Origin: Shewanella psychropiezotolerans
GTDB lineage: Bacteria > Pseudomonadota > Gammaproteobacteria > Enterobacterales > Shewanellaceae
NCBI RefSeq assembly: GCF_007197555.1
Contig: NZ_CP041614.1
Location: 1,170,001 to 1,234,000 of the forward strand
DNA length: 64,000 nt
Direction of reading: 5' to 3'
Shown: positions 18,777 to 27,762 of the stretch, one piece after another
Layout: every line of letters begins with the position of its first letter
Position numbering within the stretch: the first letter of the stretch is position 1
Translations under genes and position numbers: made by a program
Notes under the pieces: model-generated
The model's database searches: none
The model's input: only the letters and a program-made list of their open reading frames with translations
Told to the model about the DNA's origin: nothing

Positions 18777-20144
18777 ATGTTTAGCGCATTTGATATTTTT
18801 AAGATAGGTGTGGGTCCATCGAGCTCGCATACCGTCGGGCCGATGAAGGCCGCCAAAGAATTTGTCGATGAGTTGCGTCAACGTGGCGAGCTAAAGTCTG
18901 TTACCCGCATGAGTGTCGATATTTACGGCTCACTCTCGTTAACCGGCAAGGGTCATCACACGGATATCGCTATTATGATGGGCTTAGGCGGCAACAGCCC
19001 CGAGAGCGTCGATATTGAGTCAATTCCTGCCATCATCAGTGAGATTGAGCAGAGCACCAGTCTCTTGTTAGGTACAGAGGCCCGCAGGGTCGACTTTCCG
19101 CGAGATGCCGTCACCTTCCATAAGCATGCATTGCAACTCCATGAGAATGGCATGTCGATTCATGCCTGGGTTAAAGATAATTGTATCTTCAGTAAGACCT
19201 ACTACTCAACCGGTGGTGGCTCTATCGTTGATGAAGAGCACTTCGGTTTAACGGCGGCCAATGATGTTTTAGTGCCTTATCCCTACGCCTATGCATCTGA
19301 ATTACTCGAGCAATGTACCGAGTCGGGCATGAGCATCAGCGCCTTGATGATGGAAAATGAGAAGGTGTTTAACAGTGAAGAGGCCATCTATGAAGGTTTC
19401 GGTGCTGTCTGGGATGTGATGAAAGCCGGCATAGAAAAAGGGCAGACAACCGAGGGAGTGCTCGATGGCCCTCTTAGAGTACCGAGACGAGCGGCAGCGC
19501 TTTATCGTCAGCTGATGACGAATGAGAGACTTTCTGCAGACCCTATGGTGGTCATCGACTGGGTCAATATGTTTGCCTTGGCCGTCAGTGAAGAGAATGC
19601 GGCTGGTGGGCGGGTGGTGACATCACCGACCAATGGTGCAGCAGGTATTATCCCTGCGGTTATGGCTTATTTTGATAAGTATATTCAGCCAATGGGCGAG
19701 CAAGAATATACCCGCTTCTACCTGGCGGCAGCCGCGGTAGGCTCACTCTATATACGCAACGCATCTATCTCGGGCGCCGAAGTGGGCTGTCAGGGGGAGG
19801 TCGGTGTGGCGTGTTCTATGGCTGCTGCAGGTTTGTCTGAGATCATGGGGGCTAGTCCTTCTCAGGTGTGCATTGCCGCGGAAATTGGCATGGAGCACAA
19901 CTTAGGGTTAACTTGCGATCCGGTTGGGGGCCAAGTGCAGGTGCCCTGTATCGAACGTAACGCTATTGCCGCAGTAAAGGCGATTAACTCGTCGCGTATG
20001 GCGATGCGTCGTAACAGCGAGCCTAGAGTCAGCTTAGATAAGGTGATAGCAACCATGTACGAGACAGGAAAAGACATGAACGTTAAATACCGTGAAACCA
20101 GTCAAGGTGGTTTAGCCATTAAAGTAACGAGTATTTGTGCTTAA
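18777..20144 (+). CDS. sdaA: L-serine ammonia-lyase, iron-sulfur dependent, single chain
   Basis: 455 residues, as in E. coli SdaA/SdaB. Starts [20 protein letters not shown], preceded by AAGAGGT. The [4Fe-4S] cysteines fall in [17 protein letters not shown] and [18 protein letters not shown]. It converts L-serine to pyruvate and ammonia in the cytoplasm. It forms an operon with the transporter upstream, feeding serine carbon into pyruvate. Whether it corresponds to SdaA or SdaB of E. coli cannot be told by eye. Confidence 0.92.
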   Translation: MFSAFDIFKIGVGPSSSHTVGPMKAAKEFVDELRQRGELKSVTRMSVDIYGSLSLTGKGHHTDIAIMMGLGGNSPESVDIESIPAIISEIEQSTSLLLGTEARRVDFPRDAVTFHKHALQLHENGMSIHAWVKDNCIFSKTYYSTGGGSIVDEEHFGLTAANDVLVPYPYAYASELLEQCTESGMSISALMMENEKVFNSEEAIYEGFGAVWDVMKAGIEKGQTTEGVLDGPLRVPRRAAALYRQLMTNERLSADPMVVIDWVNMFALAVSEENAAGGRVVTSPTNGAAGIIPAVMAYFDKYIQPMGEQEYTRFYLAAAAVGSLYIRNASISGAEVGCQGEVGVACSMAAAGLSEIMGASPSQVCIAAEIGMEHNLGLTCDPVGGQVQVPCIERNAIAAVKAINSSRMAMRRNSEPRVSLDKVIATMYETGKDMNVKYRETSQGGLAIKVTSICA

Positions 20145-20149
20145 AAGAT

Positions 20150-20345
20150 AGTTGCGAGGGCGACCTTCGGTCTTCGAGAGCGTGACTTCGTCACTGCGAG
20201 GGCTACGGCCTTAGAGGAAAATATGAGTCAAAAGCGACAAGCTGTTGCTTGTTGCTTCGCTTATTCTCGTTTTCTCGCAGCGAAGCGCTCTAGCAGGGAA
20301 CTAGTTCCCGCGAACGTCCTCGAAGCGAAGCGTTCGCTCTCGCTA
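20150..20345. repeat. GC-rich hairpin repeat cluster
   Basis: Between sdaA and the GNAT gene lies an array of short imperfect palindromes: GCGAGGGCGACC, CGTGACTTCGTCAC, GCTACGGCC, CTCGCAGCGAAGCGCTC and GCGAAGCGTTCGC. No frame is conserved. It resembles intergenic palindromic repeats that pile up at 3' ends in this genus. Confidence 0.55.
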
Positions 20346-20798
20346 TTTCTCTTCGTACATTAAATAGTAACTCTGCTCCATCCCCAGTGCTTGATAAGTT
20401 TGTTGCGCCTTGGTATTTTCCTGCTCTACATAGAGTCTGAAACTCGCAGCGCCACCATTCTCTGCAGCTAGGTTTTTCACCTGCTGGTATAGCTTGCCAT
20501 AGATACCCTGGCGGCGATTCTCCGGACGGATATAAACGCTCTGGATCCAGTAGTAATTTAACGCGCGCCAATCGCTCCATTCGAATGTCACCATCAAAGA
20601 ACCCACTATCTCGCCATCGGATTCGGCGACTAGATAGAAGCCTTTTTCTGGCTCCGAGAGTAAGGCGTTTACCCCCTTTGTCAGTAGGACTTCATCCAGT
20701 GACAGGTTTTCAGTTTCCAATGCCATTGCTTGGTTGAATCGAACAAGTGCTGGCAGATCCGATTGCTGGCCCTTTCTTAATTGAACATTTGTTTGCAT
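20343..20798 (-). CDS. GNAT-family N-acetyltransferase
   Basis: About 151 residues from ATG 20798, which aligns with the first strand of the GNAT fold (NVQLRKGQQSDLPALV); ATGs at 20849 and 20870 would add an unusual Val/Ser-rich leader. The acetyl-CoA loop is YIRPENRRQGIYGKLYQQV and the C-terminal FRLYVEQENTKAQQTYQALG is typical of RimI-like members. The acceptor is unknown. A miniature element follows just upstream of the gene (20926-21192). Confidence 0.78.
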   Translation of the reverse strand: MQTNVQLRKGQQSDLPALVRFNQAMALETENLSLDEVLLTKGVNALLSEPEKGFYLVAESDGEIVGSLMVTFEWSDWRALNYYWIQSVYIRPENRRQGIYGKLYQQVKNLAAENGGAASFRLYVEQENTKAQQTYQALGMEQSYYLMYEEK

Positions 20799-20925
20799 AT
20801 TTAATTCCACACTCGACTGCACATTTGATTTCACGGAAGAAGGCTCCATTATTTGCAGACACTCTAGCATGTCGACGAGTTTATTTTGGCGAATAATGTC
20901 TGATTTTTTATTCGACTAAAGTACC

Positions 20926-21192
20926 AGGGTCTGTTTATCTTTCGAGCTTGAGTTTTGCTCAATCTTAATGGGTTTGATGCAAGGCATCGAGCGATGACGC
21001 CTAATGGATTAGGTGAAAAGCTCGTAACACAGCAAGAAGCCCATTGAGATGAGCCCGTAGGGCAGCGTTTGTTGACCATCTTTACCGCGTTATCGCTTGT
21101 TTATGTAGAATCACTACACTACTCAAGCTCCAACTTGTATAAAAAGGTCAACAACTCGCTGCAAAAACAACCATGAAAGGTCAACAGGCCCT
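20926..21192. mobile_element. Second MITE-like element with AGGG(T/C)CTGTT inverted ends
   Basis: The left end AGGGTCTGTTTATCTTTC matches the inverse of the right end, GAAAGGTCAACAGGCCCT, at 15 of 18 positions. The 267-bp interior has no coding frame and includes TTGAGTTTTGCTCAA and GCCCATTGAGATGAGCCC. This is a different family from the ATACC elements. Only one copy is in the window. Confidence 0.65.
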
Positions 21193-21252
21193 ATCTCTGC
21201 TAGACTTTTATTATTGGCTCAAGAGAAGTCGGCTCAAGAAAAAGAGGCGCCT

Positions 21253-21684
21253 ATGGCATCAGTCCACCATAAATATCGCGTTCATCGCTTAGCGGTCAAA
21301 TCTTGTTCCCATTGTTATGTGAGAGTCAGAAGCAGAGGTGAGGACTTACACTCATTGTTTAGGCGAACGGCAGCTAATCAAGATAGACTCGTTCCGGAAG
21401 AAGGGACAGATAGTCACAGTGATGGTGCCAAGTCGACCCAAGTTGAACCGACCAATCTTGAAAAAAACAAGCTGATTCACTTCGTTCTTACCCTTGTTAC
21501 TTTCGGTGCCTGGGGGCTTGTCTGGTGGTGGTTAATCTTAAAATCTGAAGGGAAAACGGATCAACTTTTTCGTGGATTTGATGATGCTTATTGGAGTTAC
21601 CTCATAACGCGGGAGCAGCCTCCTGCATCACTTCATAAAATGAAAGTCGATCAAGAGGTTGAGACTGGATATTTCGATGCCTGA
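21253..21684 (+). CDS. Hypothetical protein with one membrane segment
   Basis: 143 residues from the ATG at 21253, five bases after AGAGG. A Cys pair (SCSHCYVRV, residues 17-25) lies in the basic N-terminal part. One hydrophobic segment, LIHFVLTLVTFGAWGLVWWW, follows, then an acidic tail. Trp-rich FGAWxxVWW helices occur in small inner-membrane proteins of unknown role. I do not recognise a family. A terminator follows at 21761. The upstream MITE may carry its promoter. Confidence 0.6.
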   Translation: MASVHHKYRVHRLAVKSCSHCYVRVRSRGEDLHSLFRRTAANQDRLVPEEGTDSHSDGAKSTQVEPTNLEKNKLIHFVLTLVTFGAWGLVWWWLILKSEGKTDQLFRGFDDAYWSYLITREQPPASLHKMKVDQEVETGYFDA

Positions 21685-21760
21685 TCTCGATGGCTTAATC
21701 CAGTAGACCTAATCCTGTAGACGTTAGTCTAGATCTAGATAACTTAGTGACACATAACCA

Positions 21761-21785
21761 AAAACCGCCATGAGGCGGTTTTATT
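21761..21785. terminator. Bidirectional terminator between convergent genes
   Basis: AAAACCGCC and GGCGGTTTT form a perfect nine-base stem with loop ATGA, flanked by A and T runs. It can serve both the hypothetical gene (plus) and the META lipoprotein gene (minus). Confidence 0.85.
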
Positions 21786-21839
21786 GTTTTACGGGATTCT
21801 TTTAATACAGAGAGAGTCAGTTCAACTGTTCAAATGGCT

Positions 21840-22253
21840 TCAGAGCTTACTCAATACAAATTGAGTTTTTCCATTGGCGTCTTTCAATACAAGTTTACTT
21901 TTGACTATTTGACCCGAAGTGACCTTGGGTATGGCTGTCATGACTCTTTGCTCCTGATTCATCAATGCATCGACACAGGCTTTCATCGTGTGACCTGCAG
22001 GGGAAAGTGTGATCGATGAGCCTTGCAGTGAGTATTCACCAAAGAAGCTATTACAACTGTTATTACCACTCAATTTGCCTTCTTGGCTAAAGATGAGTTG
22101 AGCCGGACTGTAATCGATGACAGGGTTACCTGCGATTACCTCTATATGCCAGGTTCCAGCAAGTGCTATTTCCAGAGACTCAGGCTCTGGTGTACTTTGA
22201 CAGGCGGATAATGCGAAGAATGTGCTGGCGATCAAAAAAGATTTTAAAGACAT
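21840..22253 (-). CDS. META-domain lipoprotein (HslJ-like)
   Basis: 137 residues from the ATG at 22253. MSLKSFLIASTFFALSAC is a lipoprotein signal with lipobox LSAC. The mature part has the META motifs GTWHIEVIAG, GKLSGNNSCNSFFGEYSL and MKACVDALMNQEQRVM. META/HslJ proteins are outer-membrane or periplasmic lipoproteins linked to novobiocin resistance and heat shock in E. coli; the molecular role is unclear. Divergent from a small membrane gene. Confidence 0.8.
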   Translation of the reverse strand: MSLKSFLIASTFFALSACQSTPEPESLEIALAGTWHIEVIAGNPVIDYSPAQLIFSQEGKLSGNNSCNSFFGEYSLQGSSITLSPAGHTMKACVDALMNQEQRVMTAIPKVTSGQIVKSKLVLKDANGKTQFVLSKL

Positions 22254-22342
22254 GACTGGGATCCCAATAAATTTATGCTTATATTGTGGCAAGTTTAGAA
22301 CAAGATAAACAGCGAAAACTCGATATAAGGGCTCAAAGTGTA

Positions 22343-22549
22343 ATGAAAGCTTTAAAACTATTACATTGGATAGGCTTGCTGATGCTTCTTAGCGGCATTG
22401 GTGCTTATCTTTTTACCGATATGACACTTGAAATATCTGGGATGGTGTTGGTGTCTAGCTTGATTGGATTGGGAGCGGTAATGATGTCACCCTTTCCCAT
22501 TGTGCTATTTATACAATGGGCAAGAACACAGGAGGAAAAGCAAGATTAG
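22343..22549 (+). CDS. Small membrane protein, two helices, unknown
   Basis: 68 residues from ATG 22343: MKALKLLHWIGLLMLLSGIG starts the first helix; a second helix spans GMVLVSSLIGLGAVMMSPFP. The tail is charged (ARTQEEKQD). A GTG at 22286 would add 19 polar residues but has no ribosome site. I do not know the family; the domain layout resembles small inner-membrane proteins of Shewanella and Vibrio. Confidence 0.55.
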   Translation: MKALKLLHWIGLLMLLSGIGAYLFTDMTLEISGMVLVSSLIGLGAVMMSPFPIVLFIQWARTQEEKQD

Positions 22550-22577
22550 TCCAATTTAAAAATTAATCGGACTAGCG

Positions 22578-23521
22578 CTATTTTGTTGTTTTTTGTAGTT
22601 CGATCCGGTTTAGGTTTAGACTCTTTATAGCTTGCTGCTGCATAGGAGCAAGGCTGATTTGAGTATCTGGAGTAAAGTAACTCTGCCCCGTGACTAAGTT
22701 TAAATTCTGACCTTCTTTGGCGAATTGTTTCTTCAACCTTAAGACCAATGAGTCAAGGTTTGACTCATTGTCGATGAAACAAAGAATAATAAATTGGTTA
22801 TGACTTATTCTTGCCGATACATCCGCATCCCTTAAACTGCTATGGATTATCCTGGCGAGTATGCGCAGCCTCTGCTCTTCTGATTCAGTTTGTACTTCTG
22901 TCGATTCATCGAAAAGAGCTTCGACTAAGATTATCCCCGCATGAGAGCCAAAACGTCGACTCAGACTCAACTGTCTTGGTGCCATCAGGCTAAAACCATA
23001 TTGATTAAGCATGCAGGTCTGTTCATCTTGTACCGATAGCATCTGCACTTTCATCATCAAGAATAAATGTTTAAGTTCCGCCTGAATTAAACATTTAGTT
23101 GTTTCTACCAGAGGGGCGAGACGTTCTTGAAATCTATTCTGATTAGGATCACAGATCAATATACAGCCAAAGAGTTCCCCATCAGGCCAGTAAATTAATT
23201 GACATATCACATGTTGAAACTGAGACAGGCCTGAAGTAAATTCATTTCCTTTTGCATGAGATTGGCCATAACCACTCTGAGATTCAACCAGCTTTAATAA
23301 TCCAGCATCGAAAAAAATAGTCCCCCATTAAGCTTGTAATCTTGGCTCTGCTGAGCGCAAACAACTTGAAAGCTATTATCGGATAATTGCAATATCAGGC
23401 TCGCTTGTGAACGATAGAAACTGGTCAAAAGATCCATTTGCTGCTGCCATCTTGGCAAGTTGATAGCTGGATGATCTTGTTCTCTTAGCCAGAGTCGGTG
23501 ATGATTGCTTTGGGCTAGCAT
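22578..23521 (-). pseudogene. GAF/degenerate-GGDEF protein, frameshifted paralogue
   Basis: Two frames together make a protein parallel to the one encoded at 23797-24768: the first begins MLAQSNHHRLWLREQ and ends at KLNGGLFFSMLDY; the second covers the rest, including MLNQYGFSLMAPRQLSLSRR. The break lies in a run of seven A on the plus strand (23311-23317). Adding one base restores LFFFDAGLLKLVESQSGYGQ joined to the downstream frame. The GGDEF motif is SHNQF, so it would not be a diguanylate cyclase even if whole. The break may be a sequencing error. Confidence 0.75.
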
Positions 23522-23796
23522 GAGACTTCTCTCTTAGTTATTTTTTATCTGAGTTAAATGATTCTTATCTGAACTAAAATAATGCTTATCTGTGTTAAGG
23601 GTTCTTAAATTAGTATTACTCTGAGTTTGTTTTGTTATGACGCTGGTTAGCATACTTAATTTCTAAGGTTAATAAAATGTAGCTATGTGTGTTTTTTGCA
23701 GAACAGAGTGTTCAACCATGGCTTAATGAGTGTGGGTTTACACCAGAAATTAGGCTTGAGAAGAAAAGCGTCAAGCCTATGTGTAGAGTGTATTTT

Positions 23797-24768
23797 TCAG
23801 GTTACAGCGGGGGCCTTTAGTTTAGCGGCTTGAGCTTCTAACTTAAGCTGCTCAGATTTCAGTCCTTTTTTTGATTTTTCAAGCATGGGGGCGAGTTTAA
23901 GTGTCGAGTCTGGCGTGAAATAATTACAGCTTGAATCGACTTTAAGTTGATCGTTTTGTTGAAAAATTAGCTTGTCGACTCGCTTACCTATGTGGAGAAG
24001 ATCTCTCTCTGAATCGACAAAGACCAGCACAACAAACTGATTGTCACTGTAGTGAGCCGCAATATCTGCAGTCCTTATCGTATCCTGAATGATGCTTCCC
24101 AATAATCTATGATGTTTTTCTTCTATATGCTCTATGGTGTGAGCGGAGTAAAGTTCGAAGAAGATGATGCCAGCATGGGCGCCGAAACGTCGCCCTAAAC
24201 TAAGCTGTCTCGGTGCCATCATGATGAAACCATATTGGTTCAACATGCCGGTTTCTCTATCACGCATGGATAAAGATTCTATTCGTTGAGTTTGGCAGTA
24301 AAGAGTCAGCTCTTGTTGAAGCAACACCTGAAAAGGTTCCAACATAAAGGAGTTAGATGCCGAAGTGGATGCTTTGGCATTCAAGACACAGATACAGCCG
24401 AAATGTGTACCATCGGGCCAGAGAATTGGGCGAGTTAATAGGGTTTGGGCTTGATCGAACTCTTCATGTAGATCGACATGGTCATGGTTAGTTAAATCGA
24501 TATTTAATCCATCGGGTAGCGATCGCACTAGGCGCTGGAAAATTTTATGATCTCTATCGAAGCTAGTGCCGGTAGTAAACTGTCTGGACTGGCAAATGGA
24601 ACTAACGATAACTTCAAAGCTGGACCCGGTTTCTTGGATGATAAATACCACATCGGCTTCATAATAACGCTTCATCAATTCGCACTGGTGCATCCAGCGA
24701 ACTAAGTTTAGCTGGGTATTATCACTTTCAAGTAAACTAATACTGGTATCAACATTTTCAGGAAGCAT
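23797..24768 (-). CDS. GAF domain plus degenerate GGDEF protein
   Basis: 323 residues. Residues 20-155 look like a GAF sensor (VVFIIQETGSSFEV ... PILWPDGTHFGCICVL). From residue 170 the GGDEF fold starts with RDRETGMLNQYGF and continues with LGRRFGAHAGIIFFEL. The motif position reads AAHYSDNQFVVLVF, so GGDEF is replaced by SDNQF and the metal Asp of the fold (usually DLD/DID) is FEL. Diguanylate cyclase activity is not expected; a c-di-GMP-independent or nucleotide-binding regulatory role is more likely. A frameshifted paralogue lies directly downstream. Confidence 0.8.
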   Translation of the reverse strand: MLPENVDTSISLLESDNTQLNLVRWMHQCELMKRYYEADVVFIIQETGSSFEVIVSSICQSRQFTTGTSFDRDHKIFQRLVRSLPDGLNIDLTNHDHVDLHEEFDQAQTLLTRPILWPDGTHFGCICVLNAKASTSASNSFMLEPFQVLLQQELTLYCQTQRIESLSMRDRETGMLNQYGFIMMAPRQLSLGRRFGAHAGIIFFELYSAHTIEHIEEKHHRLLGSIIQDTIRTADIAAHYSDNQFVVLVFVDSERDLLHIGKRVDKLIFQQNDQLKVDSSCNYFTPDSTLKLAPMLEKSKKGLKSEQLKLEAQAAKLKAPAVT

Positions 24769-25108
24769 GGGAACCTAGGTAAAGTCATCATGTTATTTCG
24801 TTAATTGTGGTAGTCAGAACGTCATTATGCAAATGGATGGCGTGTTTGGGCATTTTCCGAGAGCGGATAATTAACCTAGCACTGGAGAGTTTTAAGTTAT
24901 AATCATGGCTAATACCATTCCATATAAGTATCTGGTCAGTTCAGAGGCCCTCAGTTTTTTCAATTCAAGGCGCATTGATGAGGAAATGGTTATTCCCTTT
25001 TAAGTCAATGTAACACCGAAGTGGAAACACTGAGAGCCTCACGCAGTGCGGCTGATGTTTAAAGAAAAGGGCAAAGCCCTTTATGCTACGTTGAATGTTC
25101 TCGATATA

Positions 25109-25157
25109 CGACTGCATGGATGCAGGAGGTAGAGCAACGCAGGAGCTTGTTGCCGAG
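25109..25157 (+). repeat. Nested stem-loop insert 1 in element D
   Basis: Sits in an otherwise continuous element block (CTCGATATA ... GAATAACTATTAGC). Contains CATGGATGCAGGAGG, then GCAAC-GCAGGAGCTT-GTTGC, a five-base stem around the common loop. The same insert is in element F at 43123-43173. Confidence 0.65.
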
Positions 25158-25181
25158 AATAACTATTAGCTTCAAACATTC

Positions 25182-25232
25182 GCAAGCCGCATGGATGTGG
25201 TGAATGTCTATATTGCAGGAGCAAATATAGCC
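25182..25232 (+). repeat. Nested stem-loop insert 2 in element D
   Basis: Contains CATGGATGTGGTGAATG then CTATATT-GCAGGAGCA-AATATAG, a seven-base stem with the same loop but unrelated arms. It is absent from copy F, where the flanks join directly (CATTCGTCTTGCC). Confidence 0.65.
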
Positions 25233-25328
25233 CTTGCCTACAGTGCTTTGAACTCCCGCTGAATGATCAGATACTTACTCGGAATGGTATAATTGTTTAC
25301 TCATAATTAAAAGGTCAATACCTGCACC

Positions 25329-25894
25329 ATGAACATCAGACTAGCCCGTATGGGTGATCTCAAGCAGTTGGTAGAGCTCGAACGAATACATCTTAATGAC
25401 GAGCTCAGTGACGGAGCACAAGCTTACGCATTAGATGGGCAAGCTTTTGGGGAAGCTGAATTGAGACAGCTGATTGACTCCCATTGGATCTGTGTTGCTG
25501 AGCGAAAACTCGAAGATTTCGATGGGGGAATGGTGAAATAGTGGGCTACGTGATTGCGGGGACTTGGTCTTTTTTTGAATCTTGGCCTGTGTACCGACAT
25601 ATTCTTAAGAGAATAAAGGAATTCAGCCTTGGCGGGATCAAGTTAACTAAGAGTAATTCATGCCAATATGGTCCTATCTGGATTAAGAAGGATTATCGTG
25701 GCCAAGGTATTTTTGAAGCTCTGGTCAGTGAGATAAAAACTCAGGTGCAAGTTAAATTCCCATTTATGCTTACCTTTATCGCCGAAGATAATATGGCTTC
25801 ATTTTCGGCACACACAAATAAAGCATCGATGCAGGTGTTGGATTTTTTTACCTTCGATGACAGAGACTATTATTTACTGGCCTTGTCTACTTGA
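25329..25894 (+). pseudogene. GNAT N-acetyltransferase with a frameshift
   Basis: The first frame (MNIRLARMGDLKQLVELERI) ends at a TAG at 25539-25541. A second frame from 25541 continues the GNAT fold: YVIAGTWSFFESW, PIWIKKDYRGQGIFEALV (acetyl-CoA loop) and FIAEDNMASFSAHTNK. With one more G in the run of five G at 25524-25528 the two join as NGEIVGYVIAGTW, exactly the usual third-strand motif. I therefore treat it as one gene broken by a single missing base, either a real mutation or a sequencing error. Two coupled genes would be a much weaker reading. Confidence 0.8.
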
Positions 25895-25919
25895 ATTAAC
25901 CTCCACAGGTAATGTCATT

Positions 25920-26432
25920 ATGAATTCCGGATCAGATAAACACATATTACAGCAAGTTCAACGTTTACTCGCGCCCTATGCCAGAGAGTCGCTGTCGGCT
26001 TTCGATAATATGAAGTTAGTCATTGCTGTTATTTCTGCAGATGTGGAGAAGAGAGCAGATGATTCAATTAAACTTGAGTCTGGCATTGCCTATGAAGTGA
26101 CTCTACATAGGGATAACCACGCGGATATTGAAGGGGATAAGAGCGAGTTCAGTGAGCAATTTTACTGTGTGAAATGGCAAAGGATTTGGATCAATTGTGG
26201 TCTCATCAATGATTACAGCGCGTCGATTCAGCTGCTAACTCATGATGGTAAGGTACAGCACATTAAGGAGCCTGGTCCATCAGATGGCAAAGGTGAGCAT
26301 GCCATTACTACAGGTACACTCGATATCATGCATATAGAGACGTCTTCATTGAGGCAAGTGAATGTACCTGTATTATCGCTACAACAAGTTGAATTCATGT
26401 GTATGGAGTATGCGCATTTTGACCATTGCTAG
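25920..26432 (+). CDS. Hypothetical protein
   Basis: 170 residues from ATG 25920 (MNSGSDKHILQQVQRLLAPY). No signal peptide, membrane segment or familiar motif. Predominantly polar with a C-terminal VLSLQQVEFMCMEYAHFDHC. It starts 25 bases after the GNAT stop and could be co-transcribed with it. The ribosome site is weak (ACAGG, 10 bases upstream). A long inverted-repeat terminator follows. Confidence 0.5.
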   Translation: MNSGSDKHILQQVQRLLAPYARESLSAFDNMKLVIAVISADVEKRADDSIKLESGIAYEVTLHRDNHADIEGDKSEFSEQFYCVKWQRIWINCGLINDYSASIQLLTHDGKVQHIKEPGPSDGKGEHAITTGTLDIMHIETSSLRQVNVPVLSLQQVEFMCMEYAHFDHC

Positions 26433-26433
26433 A

Positions 26434-26471
26434 TTTAAGCGCTAACTCGAACCTGAAAGTTAGCGCTTAAA
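26434..26471. terminator. Bidirectional terminator
   Basis: TTTAAGCGCTAACT pairs over 14 bases with AGTTAGCGCTTAAA around a ten-base loop, between the convergent hypothetical gene and the Bax-like gene. Confidence 0.75.
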
Positions 26472-26485
26472 TTTATAGAACCGAA

Positions 26486-27523
26486 CTAGTCTTGATTCTT
26501 ACCGATTAAATGCAGCGGGGCCTTGCTACTGAGATAAGCTTGATCCACCTGATCTAACTTATTAAAACGTATCATCTCACGAATGCCATCTATGTATGCC
26601 TGACCACGTTCCGAGTACTTATCTAACGTACCGGCGAGCTCCGGTCCTGTAATTGCTTGTTCACTCTTTCTTAGCTCGGCACGAAGATGGCGTAGTTTCA
26701 GGTAGGCATTATTGGTATTTAGGTTAAACATGTAACCTTCTACCGATGCTAACGGGCTATCGAATCTTGCCAATCCATAGTTACCTAACTCTTTACGCTG
26801 TTGCTTGGGGATCATGCCGTTGCCACTAAAATCCCACTGACCGAAGAATGCATTGCCCTCTAAAGTGAATCTTGAGGTGGCCCAGCCACTCTCTTCGGCA
26901 GCTTGAGCTAGCACTAAGGAAGGTGGCAATATATCGACCTGATTTAATAAATTCATGCGCAGCTCCTCGGTAAGTGGAAGCTTACTATCCGTTATCGCTC
27001 GGTATTTTAACGCTATGCGCTTTAGCTCCGGGGCATCAAGCCCGGCTCGTTCAATTATCTGACGCTCTAGCAATATCTTCTCGTTAGACACAAGAATTAG
27101 GGGGGCCATCAGTCGGAAAAAAACCATTTTCTTTTGTTGAACGGGGATTTCGTTAGATGTCTTATGCCAGTTATCGCTGACACCTTCGAAGGTGAGACGC
27201 GGTACTTCGCGATTACCGTCGAGCCAGCTTTGGGTGTTGTAGTCCAATGAATCAAATAGGGCGATAAGATCGTCTAGTGAGTCCAGTACTACATCTTTAG
27301 CCAAGCTGGTGGGGATATTGTCGCTCAGTTGTGGATGATTGCTTTTCAGTTGTGCCACATCTGGTGATGCAGTTTGCTCACCGCTTTCATCTGTTGCCTC
27401 TAGCTTTAGCTTATCTGTATCTTTCAGATTGGTGGGTCCGCTGGTGAAGTTATCGGCTCCCCAATAGAGTGAAGTGCCTATTAAAAGGGCAAGGAGTACC
27501 AATTTTCCTATGTTAGTTCCCAT
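26486..27523 (-). CDS. Bax-like glucosaminidase-domain protein
   Basis: 345 residues from ATG 27523, preceded by GGAGAG. One N-terminal hydrophobic segment (KLVLLALLIGTSLYWG) anchors or exports it. The C-terminal half is a lysozyme-like glucosaminidase domain: SLVLAQAAEESGWATSRFTLEGNAFFGQW carries the expected catalytic Glu, followed by LARFDSPLASVEGYMFNLNTN. It resembles E. coli Bax in length and domain. A role in cleaving peptidoglycan at the inner-membrane periplasmic face is inferred. Single gene. Confidence 0.8.
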   Translation of the reverse strand: MGTNIGKLVLLALLIGTSLYWGADNFTSGPTNLKDTDKLKLEATDESGEQTASPDVAQLKSNHPQLSDNIPTSLAKDVVLDSLDDLIALFDSLDYNTQSWLDGNREVPRLTFEGVSDNWHKTSNEIPVQQKKMVFFRLMAPLILVSNEKILLERQIIERAGLDAPELKRIALKYRAITDSKLPLTEELRMNLLNQVDILPPSLVLAQAAEESGWATSRFTLEGNAFFGQWDFSGNGMIPKQQRKELGNYGLARFDSPLASVEGYMFNLNTNNAYLKLRHLRAELRKSEQAITGPELAGTLDKYSERGQAYIDGIREMIRFNKLDQVDQAYLSSKAPLHLIGKNQD

Positions 27524-27701
27524 TGTCTCTCCAACCTTAGTCTCTCCCAAAAAGTGTTACCAATAAATACATTGGCGAATATGAGGTGTTAGTTTACCGA
27601 GTTCTAGCTTAACTGCAGCTTAATTTATCACTAATTTTGTAGTAAAAAATGAAAATGGTCGGGAGAATTGTCGAGGGGATGAGGTGAGCTATTAAAGGCA
27701 C

Positions 27702-27728
27702 AAAAAAAACCGCCACTTGGCGGTTTTT
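27702..27728 (-). terminator. Terminator of metK
   Basis: AAAAACCGCC and GGCGGTTTTT around loop ACTT, 35 bp beyond the metK stop; the eight-A run on the plus strand gives the U-tract on the transcript. Confidence 0.85.
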
Positions 27729-27762
27729 AGGGTTTAACAGTCGTTAGACGGGATAAACCAAT

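Larger units (their letters stand above)
24912..25290. mobile_element. MITE-like element copy D with two nested inserts
   Basis: Ends ATACCATTCCATATAAGT and ACTTACTCGGAATGGTAT. Nearly identical to copy F in the shared parts. It carries two extra segments, 25109-25157 and 25182-25232, each with GCATGGATG and a GCAGGAGC loop between complementary arms. Length 379 bp. Ends 38 bp before the GNAT start at 25329. Confidence 0.9.

Noticed and set aside
25541..25894. Separate GTG-started gene overlapping the previous stop
   Set aside because: The two frames together form one GNAT domain with the break in the middle of a strand motif, so one frameshifted gene is the better reading.
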